Below are positions 11,701 to 22,258 of a DNA stretch of 64,000 bases, in pieces. Positions within the stretch are counted from its first letter, which is position 1; the number at the start of each line of letters is the position of its first letter. The DNA is taken from the NCBI GenBank assembly GCA_036872755.1, contig JAVHNS010000011.1, positions 1,674,001-1,738,000 on the forward strand, read 5' to 3'. The DNA is from Orbilia blumenaviensis. Lineage: Eukaryota > Ascomycota > Orbiliomycetes > Orbiliales > Orbiliaceae. The notes beneath the pieces were generated by a model. That model ran no database searches and was not told the DNA's origin. It saw only the letters and a program-made list of their open reading frames with translations. The position numbers were made by a program, and so were the translations under genes.

Positions 11701-14136
11701 TTATTCTGGTACCTCAATTTCCATAACATTCACACCATTCTGAATTCCAGTTTTACTATGAACCAAAAGGGCTCGAGTTAGGAGTTTTAACAACCGGATG
11801 TAGATACTATGGGACCACTAACCTTGGCATGGCGTTCCTTCTCATAAGCTCCGAGCATTGCGTGACCTATCGCGAATCATTAGATCGATATGATAATAAT
11901 TTATATATATACATTACCAAAAACTTACGATAGGGTCTCTCTGCATGGATGCTACCGCGACAATTATCTCTCCTCTAGTATAATAACTGTATTATTTCCC
12001 TTAGCATATGGTCGAGTCTTTTAATCAAATAGCAGGATACCTACGCGACAAATTTGTTTTCCTCGACATTGCCATCGATGACCACATCATCATAGCCGCC
12101 TGCAGCACTCCCACAATATCGCAATTGCACACCGAGGGCACTCCAGAAGAATGGTGTAAAGAACTCCGCGGATTTACCTGTTGCAATGTGCTCTGGAAGT
12201 AGTTGTAACCTTGTTAGTCACCCGAAACCAGAATTAAATAATAAGTAATCGAGTTGCACATACTCGCCGCACTTCGGCCGGAGTTTTGAGCTACACTCCA
12301 ATGCTCAATACGGACAACCGAATCCGAAAGGCTACCGGGCCCCTTATACGGGTACGTCGCAATATCTCCAATCGCATAGGCATCGGTCACGCCGCCCACT
12401 TGAAAGTTTTCGTCCACACGGAGAGAACCGTCATTCTCCAAAGGAATATGTTTGATATATTCCGTAGCAGGGACGACACCGACGCCGAGAATGACGGCAT
12501 CTGCTTCCAGGGAGGTTCCGCCATCTAAGATGATAGACCCGACGAGGGAAGGATTCGAGTCTAAGAACAAGTAGATTAGAGGCTTCCCAGCTAATGCAAC
12601 AATTTAACAAAGATAACAAACCAGCTGGTTCAGCAGCCTCAACGCTTGTTTTCATATAGAATTTAACCCCTTTCTTCTCTAGTATCGTTTGGAAAGACCT
12701 GCCGACAACTTTACCCATAACTCGCTCCCTGTTTTGATGTTATTAGCTTTCGAGCCTTGCCCCGGGTTTACCGCAGATGCAAATATTAAATGCGTACATG
12801 GGAGTTTCTTCGATCCCAATAACCTATAGTGTGGCATTTAAGTCAGTCAAGTTAGGATTTAAAAACCTAGTGTACTGCTCGTGTGCTCACAGTAATCTCA
12901 TGTTTCTTCCCAACGAGAAAATTCGCAACCTCCATTCCAATGAAGGAACTTCCAATGATGATGATTTTCTTCGCCCCCTCCAACCCAACAGCATCAACTA
13001 TAGCTTTTGCATTCTCAATCGTTCGGATTGTGAAAATATTGCCGAGTCCTTTAAAGCCTTTTAACGATAGATTTCTTGGAACAGAGCCAGTAGCGAGGAT
13101 CACCTTCTTATAGTGGAAAGTATTTCCATCCTCGGTTTCGACGATATGCTTTTCAAAATCGATAGCCTTGACTATTGTGGAAGTATGCAGATCGACATCG
13201 AGGCTTTTAAGGTATTCAATTGTGCGCAAGGCAATTTTACCGGAATCAGTAATAAGGGCTTTACTGAGCTTTGTTCTGTCAATTGGGGGGTAAGACTCCT
13301 TCGAAAGGACAGTGATTTTCCCCTGGTAACCGTATTCGCGTAGCCCCTCGAGAGCACCGGCAGCACCGGAGCCCCCTCCTACTATAAGAATGTTGTCATC
13401 CGACGCAGCTTGCCTACAATGGTAGGTTGGGACTCGGCTGAATTCTTTAATCTTAGATTCCTCTGCATCGATACTGAGATCGTTTCCATCGATTATAACA
13501 GGGAAACTATGGAGAGAGTCTAAGGCAGGGGCGTCCTCTATATCTCCAGTCACCGCATTGAAACAAGCGCCATGCCTATCAAGTGCAATTTGCCGGATTG
13601 ATTTCAAATTAGCTATCCCGCTCTCGGCGTAAGACTAGGGAAAATCGAAAATATTTACAGACCATGGGCATTTAAGTCTCCCGGAAGAGGTGAGGGTCCC
13701 TTTGACGAGGGGGGCACCGTAATGGCTGAAAGTGCATGATCATGTAAGCATTCAAGGTAAGCTTGAATATAGAATAATTTAAGAGAATGATGTTTTAAAT
13801 AAAATCTAGGAAAACGTACGTGCATCGGGGGCTCAGTGCAGTAACTGCCTGTCCCACTTGGACCAACAGGAGTTTCGTATCACCGAGGCCCTCGACAGTG
13901 ACTTCTTGCTTGAAACCTGGTTTTAAGTCCGACTTGCCAACGCCGGTAAGCCTGAATGTGGGCATTGTGGGAGCGGGGGTGGTATGGAAGTGGTAGCGAA
14001 GGGTCCTCTTGTAGTTTTGAAGAAGGACGGTGGAATTGGATGTGGTTCCTCTGATGATGGGGTTAATAACCTTCAGGGCCTTTAAATTTATTGCCAAAGG
14101 TGAAACAAATGTGAGGGCAGTCGTGATCGGATTCAT
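11701..14136 (-). CDS. AIFM3-type Rieske [2Fe-2S] and FAD/NAD(P) oxidoreductase
   Basis: Ten minus-strand exons: 14136-13820, 13725-13663, 13575-12891, 12823-12798, 12728-12622, 12560-12264, 12192-12045, 11986-11929, 11866-11823, 11755-11701. The total is 1800 nt, 599 residues. The N-terminus (about 60 residues, basic and hydroxylated, few acids, ending near [10 protein letters not shown]) resembles a mitochondrial presequence. A Rieske domain follows, with ligands Cys105-x-His107 and Cys125-xx-His128 (CTHYG ... CPWHG). The FAD-binding fold begins at [17 protein letters not shown] and the NAD(P)H-binding fold at [14 protein letters not shown]. The FAD-contact motif ends in DAYAIGDIA. The C-terminal domain ends [16 protein letters not shown]. 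This layout is that of AIF-like protein 3 and bacterial ferredoxin reductase-type enzymes; the physiological acceptor is unknown. All key ligands are present. Exon 4 is only 26 nt. Confidence 0.92.
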
Positions 14137-16544
14137 CAGTCACTGCAAAATTCAAACGGAGGGAACCTGTACCGACGGGGGGACGTAAAATCTTATCCGA
14201 TCGACTCAGCTCTACTGGAGAAGTTTACAATCTTCTGGGTTCGATTCGAGCGTTACGTTGTCGACGTGTGTACCTCCCAACTTTAATTGTAAGATTTAAG
14301 GTAGCTTCCAGCATCCCGCCAACTGCCTACCCATGGGTACTTATACATTCAACCCGGATCTATCGAGGTAGAGGTGGACATTGATTACATCATGGGTATG
14401 CATACATGGTCATACCCCTCAATTCAAAACAACAGCAGCCGAGTCGACGGCGCGTTATATAGGTACTTTATGTATATATAAGCTCAAAGTCATAATGCAC
14501 ACTCCGTAGAACCAAAACCCGAAACAATATACCTGTAGCTGACAATTAATTAATTAACCTCAAGTCCTCAAATAGACTTTCAATCGAAAGCTCGACAGAC
14601 GAATGATTTGGACCTAGCTATATTCGATTACAGTGAATATAACCAACATATACTAATTTATAGCGAATTGAGCGCATGAATTTAACTGGTACTAGTTATA
14701 CTTGATCTTGTGGGTACCTCAGTACCCAATACAAAGCGTGCCAACTGGTCGATATAAGTAGGGAACTTCAATCGCAACCAGCCCAAGGGCAAAGGGTTGC
14801 CGGTTTGTTTGCGAGATGATGAAGCTTGAAGTCTCATATATATCTTCTATGCTAATGAAGTAGTAGTGCAGGGGCTTCAATATAAGCCTGGGCTGGCTTC
14901 AGGAAATGGGCGTAGACCTATATATCATGCCTAGGTATGTGTCGATGTAGATCCTGGGTGCACGGAACGCTCACGGTCATATTCGGCATGTCGTCATAAT
15001 CGATTATAGTATTCATACTGGGTGGTTATAACATTACATACATTTACTCCGTACAAATCAATTCATTTGAATCTTCTAGACATCACCCATGGCGTTCGCG
15101 TGCCGTGCATGGCAAGTTTACCAACTTAGATCATGACAACCAATTGCCTTCGACCCAAATGTCAGCTTTTTTGGGGGGTTGAACGGGCCGAGCTAGGCTA
15201 AGATCGGGTATCTTGGCTTGCCGGATGTTGCCCGATCAGGCGCGACCAATTCAGGAAAACCCTTCGAAACGGAAGGGCCGGCGGCGGGGGGCCTACTTCT
15301 CGAAGACAGTGGTTCCTGTTTCTAAAAATAAGAGCAACCCCATCGATCATGCATCCCCGGCTGCCCGCTTCCATCCGATGGGCATGTCGGCCTTCCAGTG
15401 CCAGTGGTCATTGCGTCGTTAGGGAAAAGAAGAATGGTTTTAAGTAGCACTCCTCTTGACCTGGTGCAGCTACTTACACAGTAACCACATATAGGTTAAT
15501 ACGTTTACTTGGCGGTACATTACCTTACTTGAGGAAGCAAGAGGAAGTTATTCATTGCATGGAGGTGCCCAGCGGCATGCCTATCGACATTTCCCTGCGC
15601 TCGATCCCACCGCTGCTGTGTGCATACGCGTACTCGTAGATTTATCTGATGTTACTAGCCTATCAGGTATCAGAATTCCTTCCTTCCATCATCGTCCCAG
15701 TGTCAGATTTGATCCAGAGGCGCCTCATCGCCATGTCACAGAATTGTTGACGGAGGAAGGGCCGCGACAGCATTGCGGCGCGGTCATCCCCCGTTAATTT
15801 CAGCTCCCCGCACACCCTGTCGAACCCCACATACCGCATCCGCAAGGATACACAAACCTCCATACCGGATAGCCAATACATACCATACCATATGCATACT
15901 CCGCAATCATTGAATATTATTGTAGACTTCTCTGTCTCTCAGGCCCCAGCATTAACATCGCATTGCAGGCAACTTGTAATTGAGTAAGTACCTAAGTATG
16001 CACCTACTTACATACATGCAAGCCTTGAGGTTGAACGCCAACGGGGCGTTTTCCGCAGCTCGTTTCACCAGAGTGCCTTGTCAGTTCAGGACATTACGCT
16101 GCAAGCCGAAGTCCGACAGCCTTATCTTAGCTTGGCCAACGATTGCGACTGACCGCGGCGGGCGAGCGAATATAGATAAAAGTATAAAATATGGAATATA
16201 TAGAAATTAAAAAAATAAAATAAAAAAAAGTATCAAGAAAAGAGTGTTTCCATCTATAATCCGCCACGATCTTATATCATCAAGAGGGAAAGGGGCCGGT
16301 AGTAAATGCGTAAGCACGGTACCGGTCAGTGCCTAGGTATTTTGCGATCCAGCCATATATATATGTGTGTGTGTGTATATATAAGCAGGTCGTGACCTGG
16401 TACCTAAGTAAGTAAGTATGCAACGAGGTCGAATTGAACAAGTACTTATTCAATTGCAGTTTAATCTGGCTCACGATATCGATATCAACTGGTAACGTTA
16501 ACCAGCCGGTCGGACGCTCGAGGTATTTGAATGGTGTTTGCTCC

Positions 16545-16700
16545 AGTTCTCCCTCTCCCTTGCCTCTCTCTCTCTCTGTGTCCCTCTCTGTCTCTCCCTG
16601 CCTCTCTCCCTCTCTCTCTCCCTCTCTCTTTGTGCGCGCGCGTCTCCCTCTCTGCCTCACTCCCTCTGCCTCTCTCCCTCTGTCTCGCTCTCTCTTCGGT
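16545..16700. repeat. CT-rich microsatellite tract
   Basis: The plus strand is almost pure pyrimidine, with many CTCTCTCCCTCT units interrupted by CTGTGTCC. Frames across it give only Leu/Ser/Pro strings, so it is non-coding. Such mirror-like homopyrimidine DNA can adopt triplex structures. Confidence 0.85.
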
Positions 16701-16731
16701 CGTGTGCCATATGTAGGAAGAGTTCGGTAGG

Positions 16732-16975
16732 CAAGTACCTAGGTACCTAGGTATTTAATTGGTTAATTGGCACATAACTACCACCTACTTAAGTAAGCGC
16801 CCAGGTAAAGTAAGTAAGTAAGTAAGTACCTAGGTAGGTAGTTAGGTAAAGTATTATAAGTAGGTAGGTACTTAGTAGGTGGGTGGGCGTGTGCGTGTGC
16901 GTGGGTAGGTTCCGGGTGCGTGCAAGTAAAGTACCTAGTTAGTACCTACCTACCTAGGTACCTACTTACATGCCT
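16732..16975. repeat. TACCTAGGTA / TAAGTAAG tetranucleotide island
   Basis: A dense cluster of CCTAGGTA, TAAGTAAGTAAG, TAGGTAGGTA and GTACCTACCTACC units, partly palindromic around CCTAGG. The same motif family recurs between other genes in this window and in some introns, but not in exons. Confidence 0.8.
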
Positions 16976-17224
16976 ACGTGCCCAGTTCTGCGCTAGCAGC
17001 TTACGGTCGTCATCAACCCCAAGCGAGCGAGTGAGTGAGTGCTGAAATATTTACAGTGCACCATTCAACCTCCAAGCCTTTGCCCGTAACTTGGCGTCCG
17101 TCGCCTGTTAGGCCGTCGACCTCCTCCCTCACACCATTCCATTGCATCCTCCTGCGCTCAACCATCGTATACATATATACACGCTTATCTGAGTTCTTAT
17201 TTAAGTAGCCTACCGGCTCTATAA

Positions 17225-17310
17225 GTTTGGTTTTTTTTGGGGGGTTTTTTGTTCTTGGGGGGTTTTTCTTCTTCTTCTTTCTTCTTTCTTTTTTTCTTCT
17301 TCTGCGGTGT
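17225..17310 (+). promoter_or_regulatory. T/C-rich tract in presumed arrestin promoter
   Basis: The plus strand carries TTTTTTTGG, GGGGTTTTTT, CTTCTTCTTCTTTC and TTTTTTTCTTCTTCT between 70 and 170 bp... that is, roughly 170-255 bp upstream of the ATG at 17481. Pyrimidine-rich tracts often precede transcription starts in filamentous fungi; the role here is inferred from position only. Confidence 0.35.
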
Positions 17311-17480
17311 GCTGCTGCCGCTATCGAGGCCGGCCTCATTCCTGACATCATCAATTAAATTACCAAGTGAACGTATCTACCTAAGCGCTTACCTCTTACT
17401 TGCTTAGGTACTCAAGTACCAAGTAGTTAGTCCTCGCGGCCGCTTTGGTCGATATATCCGAACCAAGTCAGCTGCAGACA

Positions 17481-19415
17481 ATGTCGCTGTGTATTCATCT
17501 GGACAAGCCCGCAGGACATGCCTACACCAATCTCGACATCCTATCCGGTCACGTTTCCCTGGACCTTCCGAACGATGAGACCATAACTTCGATTGTCGTC
17601 AAACTGGAAGGGCTCGTGCAGACCAGGCTTAAGGAGCCCAAACGACATGAAGAGGACAAGGAAAGCAAGAGATGGGAAACCGAACTACACAAGGTCAGTA
17701 CCTGGGTACTTCAGTAAGTACCTGGACTCGGGTGCTTGCTTACTTCAAGAGCGCTTGCTAAGTGACCATCTATTCGCATTTCACTTGCATCGCTTAGGTT
17801 CTATATCTCACGAAGACCGTCTTCCCTGCCGACGAAGTCCAGAAGCAATCCACCTCAACCGCTGGCTTCAAACTCAAGAAGGGGGAATATACCTACCCTT
17901 TCGAATTCAGGATACCGATAAACAACGTCTGCATTCCGCAAACCGGCATTCTAAAAACTTTGACCGACTTTGGCCAGGGATTCGATCCGGTCAAAGAAAC
18001 CCAGAAGCAGGGGAATCATGTCAAGACAACCCTTCCACCGTCCCTCAGCGGGATACCTCATGATATGGCATGGTGTCGGTACTTCGTCAAGGTCACCCTC
18101 AATCGCCCTCAGTTCTATCGAACAAATACCCGAAAACTAGAGCTTTTTGTTCTTCTTCCGATCGAACCACCAAGGCCGCCTCTGACTCCAAGGGAAACCT
18201 TTGCCAAACGAGAGCATCTCCAAAACTATCAGCAAGGCCCACCGAAAAAAAAGCGTGGTCTCTTTGACTCATGGAGGGGTAGGCCTGATGCTTTACCCCC
18301 ACCGATAAACCAGTCCAGGTTCTTCGTTGAAGCCCGCCTGCCTTCACCTCCCATCATAACACCAAAAGAGCCGTAAGTCAGCATCCCGCCAAGGTAGAAA
18401 TTGATTTCGTAGCCCCATCCCCGGGCACACACATACACGCACACATATATACACATAGATAAATATGCACATGCGCACCCGCGACGCAGATTCATATATC
18501 GTTTACGGCCTATCTAACTTACCATCTAGTATTCCCTTGCGAATTTTGTTTACAAAGCTCGCTCCTTTCACAGCCCCCATTATCCTGCGTTCGCTCCAAA
18601 TACGCCTCCAGAGCACGACACATATTCGCGTCCACGATATAAAACACGACCTAGTATCTTCAAGCCATGCCCACAGCAATACTCAACTAGCAATTCCAGT
18701 TGGCCACCCCAATTCACCTGTTGGGGAGGAGTTAGAGGCTGCGAATTCAGCCTGGAGCCAATGGTCTATTCCCAGTTCGGTCCAGCCGAGTTTCGTAACA
18801 TGCAACATCCGTCGCAAGTACGACCTCGAAATTTCTGTGGGTGTGAGCCTTGGCCTCCAACCACAGTTTGAGGTACTATCTCCCCATCCCATTATTAGAC
18901 TCGATGTGCGACGCTAAACCTTGTGTGTATAGGTTGTGAATCTCATCATGCCTGTTGAGGTTTTCTCCGGCATCCGCCCCCCGCCCGAGCTTCAACTTTT
19001 AACGTCCCAGCGTCGGAAGCCGTCAAACACTATCCCTCCGAAAGACCTTAAGAAACCACAGACGGCAACAGCACCAGCAGTTTCGATAGCGCCAACGGTG
19101 TCACCCATCTCTCCAGCATCTTCCTCATCGTCGGCGACAAAATTACCACCCCTTCAAACGGACACAACTCTCAATCCCACCCCTCCGGTGGAATACCCAT
19201 TCAGTCCCATCCAGGCCGCTGGCGGGACTGTTCCTGGGACCTTCGTAGCAACAAGTCCACCTGCCAGTGCTATTGACGATCTGCCCCCTACATACGATGA
19301 AGCCACAGCAGTAAATGTAGGGCCAGTTAGCGGCCCACGCCGAGAGTTTCAGTTAGAACCGGGTTACTTCACACGACCTGCCGAGATGGAGCTGCAAACC
19401 ACTGGGAAAAGTTAG
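17481..19415 (+). CDS. Alpha-arrestin (arrestin-related trafficking adaptor)
   Basis: Four exons, 17481-17693, 17798-18372, 18530-18872 and 18933-19415, give 537 residues. I start at MSLCIHLDKPAG (17481) because it matches the expected beginning of the arrestin N-domain; an in-frame ATG at 17445 would add 12 residues. Residues 1 to about 185 form the arrestin N-domain (ILSGHVSLDLPNDETI; KKGEYTYPFEFRIP). The C-domain starts about residue 265 (IPLRILFTKLAPF) and ends near NLIMPVEVFSG. The tail is Ser/Pro/Thr-rich and holds a PPTY motif at residues 495-498 (LPPTYDEA), a PPxY ligand for WW domains. This suggests that it recruits an Rsp5/HulA-type ubiquitin ligase to plasma membrane transporters for endocytosis. 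The cargo cannot be told from sequence. Confidence 0.9.
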
Positions 19416-19914
19416 AACTTTGGTTGTCGCAGTGGTGGACTCCGTATTTCTAATTTCTCTAATTTTCATATATATACCTTCTTCTCGAGTTTCTGAACTC
19501 GTTTCCTAATTATCCCCTGCATGGCGTTTTTGTGATTTCCTCAACTTTGCGATGCCTGGCACGGCGCCTCGCCGAACACTGCTATTGTCCCTTGATTATT
19601 ATGTATTCGGTACCAACAGCAAGACAACAGAGTTCCATACACTGTGGTATCCGAGTTGGTTTGAATTTTCAAGTCTGCATACCGTTGCTCCTTGGTAGCA
19701 ATTTGTTTCTGGAATAGACGACGGGTCTTAGCCCTTAATAATTACTAATGAATAAACGAGGGGCATGTCGAGGTTCCAATATCCAAAGATAAGGTCTTAT
19801 ACGCCCAATTTCTTCATGTAAATTGGTATCGGCAATAAAACGATAGGCTTAACCTCGAACCTACAAGCCCACAGTATGGGATCAGAAAGTAATATAAAAA
19901 TATTGTATACATCT
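19416..19914. other. Convergent 3' intergenic region
   Basis: A 499-bp gap between the arrestin stop and the stop of the minus-strand TinC-like gene. It is AT-rich (TATATATACC, TTAATAATTACTAATGAATAA) and should hold both 3' ends. No gene seen. Confidence 0.5.
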
Positions 19915-21781
19915 TTAATTTCGCCCCTTTCTTTTTGGGGGGGTATCGATAAAGCGTGTACGCTTGGTAGGATGTGAACTTGGGGATATTGCATCGAAGT
20001 GCTGCCGTTTCTTTGATTGAGCGCCAACGTTATTAGTACTTCCGCGCATTGCTAAAATCGCTAGAGGGGAGCCTACCTTTGCGAAAATGAATGGTTTTAT
20101 TGGCGACATAATTTCCATCGAGCTGTCGTCGTCTTCAGCACCGAAAGGGTCAATTGATACCTCTGTAAAGTCCGCCCCGACCTCCCAATCTCCACTCTCC
20201 TTTGGAAGTTTATCCTTAGATGAATCCTCCTCATCCGTAGCAGCCTCAACTTCCTCCTCCTCCTCCTCCTCCTCCTCCACCACAACGTCCGCATCGTCCA
20301 CACCTTCCGCACCCCATTCCTCTTCCCCCCCTTCACATAAATTTTCGAGTCCTTCCTCGGGCATATCCTCCCCCAGCCTCCCGGCGGCACCGCCTGGTTG
20401 CGACACTAATGTTTTGGTCACACGATTTAGATTCTGCTCAACCTCTATTTCCCATATATCAGCGTCCCTAGTCTGTTTAGTAGGCGATTTTCCAGTTAGA
20501 GGGATAGTCTGGATATTGGTGTCAAGCTCCTCCAAGACCGCACGCCTCTCCCTCTCGACAACATCTTCCAAGGCCCTGATTTGCTTCGAACTGGCTTTAT
20601 CCGGTTTTTTGTTTACAAGGTCCACGAGTGCAATAGCATTTTTCCAGGCCTCTAATGTACCCTGCAATTGTGACTGAAGTCTTTCGATTTCTCTATCCCG
20701 GACATCCAAGTCCTCCAGCGGCACATAGTTTGGTTGATTAAGCATATCCTTGAGATGCTCGAGCACCTCATCCACATCACTCGAGAGCGATACATACGAT
20801 ACATCATTAGCAATGACATTCCGCTCCCCTTCCTCCAATTCGGCTTCTTGATCAACTTCAGTGTCCATTCCGGATATCGCCTTTAGTGTGGTTACGGTTG
20901 ATCTTATCATTGAAACAAGCGTATCGTTCTCGTCGGCCAAGTTTTGCGACAGAGTCGTAAGTATCGCTGTCGTGTCCTCCGTCAGAGCGATATCCGTGCC
21001 TCCAGCCACCAGCCCGTCATTCCCCACAGAACCGCCCAGATGTGTCGTCGACGAGGTTCCAAACAAAGTAACCCCAGGGAAGGAAATCGGTTGCTTGTTT
21101 CCCCTTCCACCTCGAGATTTCTCCAATAACCTTTCCTTCATCTTTGAAATCTGATGGTCCCGTTTCCTGATTTCGTTGGCATGTTGCGTCCGGACTTGTT
21201 GCACCATGGTCTTCAAGCGTGCAGTTTCATCTTTGAGGGCCTTGGCTGTGATCTCGGCAGAGCGGACATTTGCATTGAGAACCCTCTCCTGGCCTTGAAG
21301 GTTCGCACAACGTCTTTCGAGTTCTTCGCATCGAGATTTGTAGCGTTCCTTAAACGCGGGTTAGATTGTATTTCTTTCGTTAGAGGTATGGTTTCTGAGC
21401 TGAAGTAGAAGACGTACTGCGGAAGCATTTGTTTTGTTCTCGTTTTCTTTGAGGGCTTTCATCCCCAGAGCCAGCGTCTCCCTTTGTTCACCATCTTTCT
21501 AGTAAATTCTGCAATGTTAAAATGGGTTGAAATCAACTGGGATAAAAGTTTCGAGTTTTTCAAAGGCGGTCGTAACAACCTTAGGTAGCTCGAAAGGGGG
21601 GGGAATATGAACTCACGTCTCGACGTTTTACTAGATCATGAACGAGGTTTATAATTCGGATTGGGGTAGTGTCATCTTCCACCGGATTGTCGAAGGCGAT
21701 CTTGTGACCACCCTTCAGTAGCCCTCTGGCAGCGAGGAGGTTGTTGAGGTACTTGGATGCAGTAGCAATGTCCTTGTCCAT
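19915..21781 (-). CDS. tinC: ADIP-family coiled-coil protein, NIMA-interacting TinC-like
   Basis: Minus-strand exons 21781-21617, 21498-21418 and 21348-19915 give 559 residues; introns use GTGAGT..CTAG and GTACGT..TTAAG. The N-terminus (ATASKYLNNLLAARGLLK ... IRIINLVHDLVKRRD) and the following coiled coil (ERYKSRCEELERRCANLQ; LKDETARLKTMVQQV) match the Afadin/alpha-actinin-binding (ADIP) family. In Aspergillus that family contains the NIMA-interacting protein TinC, and in animals a centrosomal protein. Residues about 330-390 include a long Glu run encoded by a TCC-type (GAG/GAA) repeat. The tail is basic (PTKRTRFIDTPPKRKGR), possibly a nuclear signal. A 75-nt in-frame segment (20076-20002) near the end looks like an intron; if spliced, the protein loses 25 residues. 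The gene is sound; the TinC assignment rests on family resemblance. Confidence 0.72.
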
Positions 21782-22258
21782 GCTTCCTGTTCGGGTTTAT
21801 CTGAAGTATGAAAGGTTTGGTTGCGATTGATGGTGCAATGCATGCATGGCTATGGGCGTGACTAGGATCAATTAGATATGGTCGTTGTGTGCATGGCGAT
21901 ATTGTGTAAACAAACTAAGAAAACGGGTTGTCACGTGTTACCGCGTGTCTGTTGGCTTCACCCACTCTGCTTCAACTTACGTCTGCATGTAGCTGGTAGG
22001 CACCTACCTAGTAGGTACCTAGGAGGTATGTATGTACTTACCTATATATATAATTTAGCTACCTTGTACATACCTATGTGCTGGTTGCTTAAAAAGCTAG
22101 AATACACTATATATACAGCTACACCACCGACTTGTACTCCGTGAACATCTGCCAAAAGCAAATTGGCATGGAATCTTGGCACCCGTCCCGAAGATATAAT
22201 GCAACTCAAATTCGAATTCTGGCTACTGCCAGACAAGCTTAAGGCGAGATTGGTAAAA
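21782..22258. promoter_or_regulatory. Divergent promoter region between TinC-like gene and lipase gene
   Basis: A 477-bp region between divergent starts. It has a TAGGTACCTAGGAGGTATGTATG island at about 22004-22035 followed by TATATATAATTTAG, a possible TATA-like element. An in-frame ATG at 22163 extends the lipase frame upstream, but the extra residues do not look conserved. Confidence 0.45.

Larger units (their letters stand above)
14137..17480. other. Long intergenic region rich in simple repeats
   Basis: These 3.3 kb separate two genes diverging from each other. I find no supportable gene. Short GC-richer frames at 15213-15422 and 15555-15797 have no domain and no splice context. From about 16370 the DNA becomes repeat-rich: GTGTGTATATATA, a CT-rich tract, and then TACCTAGG/TAAGTAAG islands. 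A T/C-rich tract at 17225-17310 lies about 170 bp upstream of the arrestin start, a usual place for pyrimidine-rich core promoter elements in filamentous fungi. Confidence 0.5.

Noticed and set aside
14160..14265. Possible tRNA (GGGTTCGATTCGAG box-B-like sequence with an AGAAG..CTTCT stem)
   Set aside because: The loop is 8 nt, the variable region is missing, the T stem does not pair and there is no acceptor stem.
15213..15797. Two short plus-strand frames in GC-richer DNA
   Set aside because: No domain, no splice context, and embedded in repeat-rich spacer DNA.
16531..16750. Overlapping frames across the CT-rich tract
   Set aside because: They encode Ser/Leu/Pro strings in all frames from a microsatellite, the mark of non-coding simple sequence.
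22163..22258. Upstream ATG extending the lipase frame by 32 residues
   Set aside because: The additional residues do not look conserved, and the ATG at 22259 gives a good mitochondrial-type leader.
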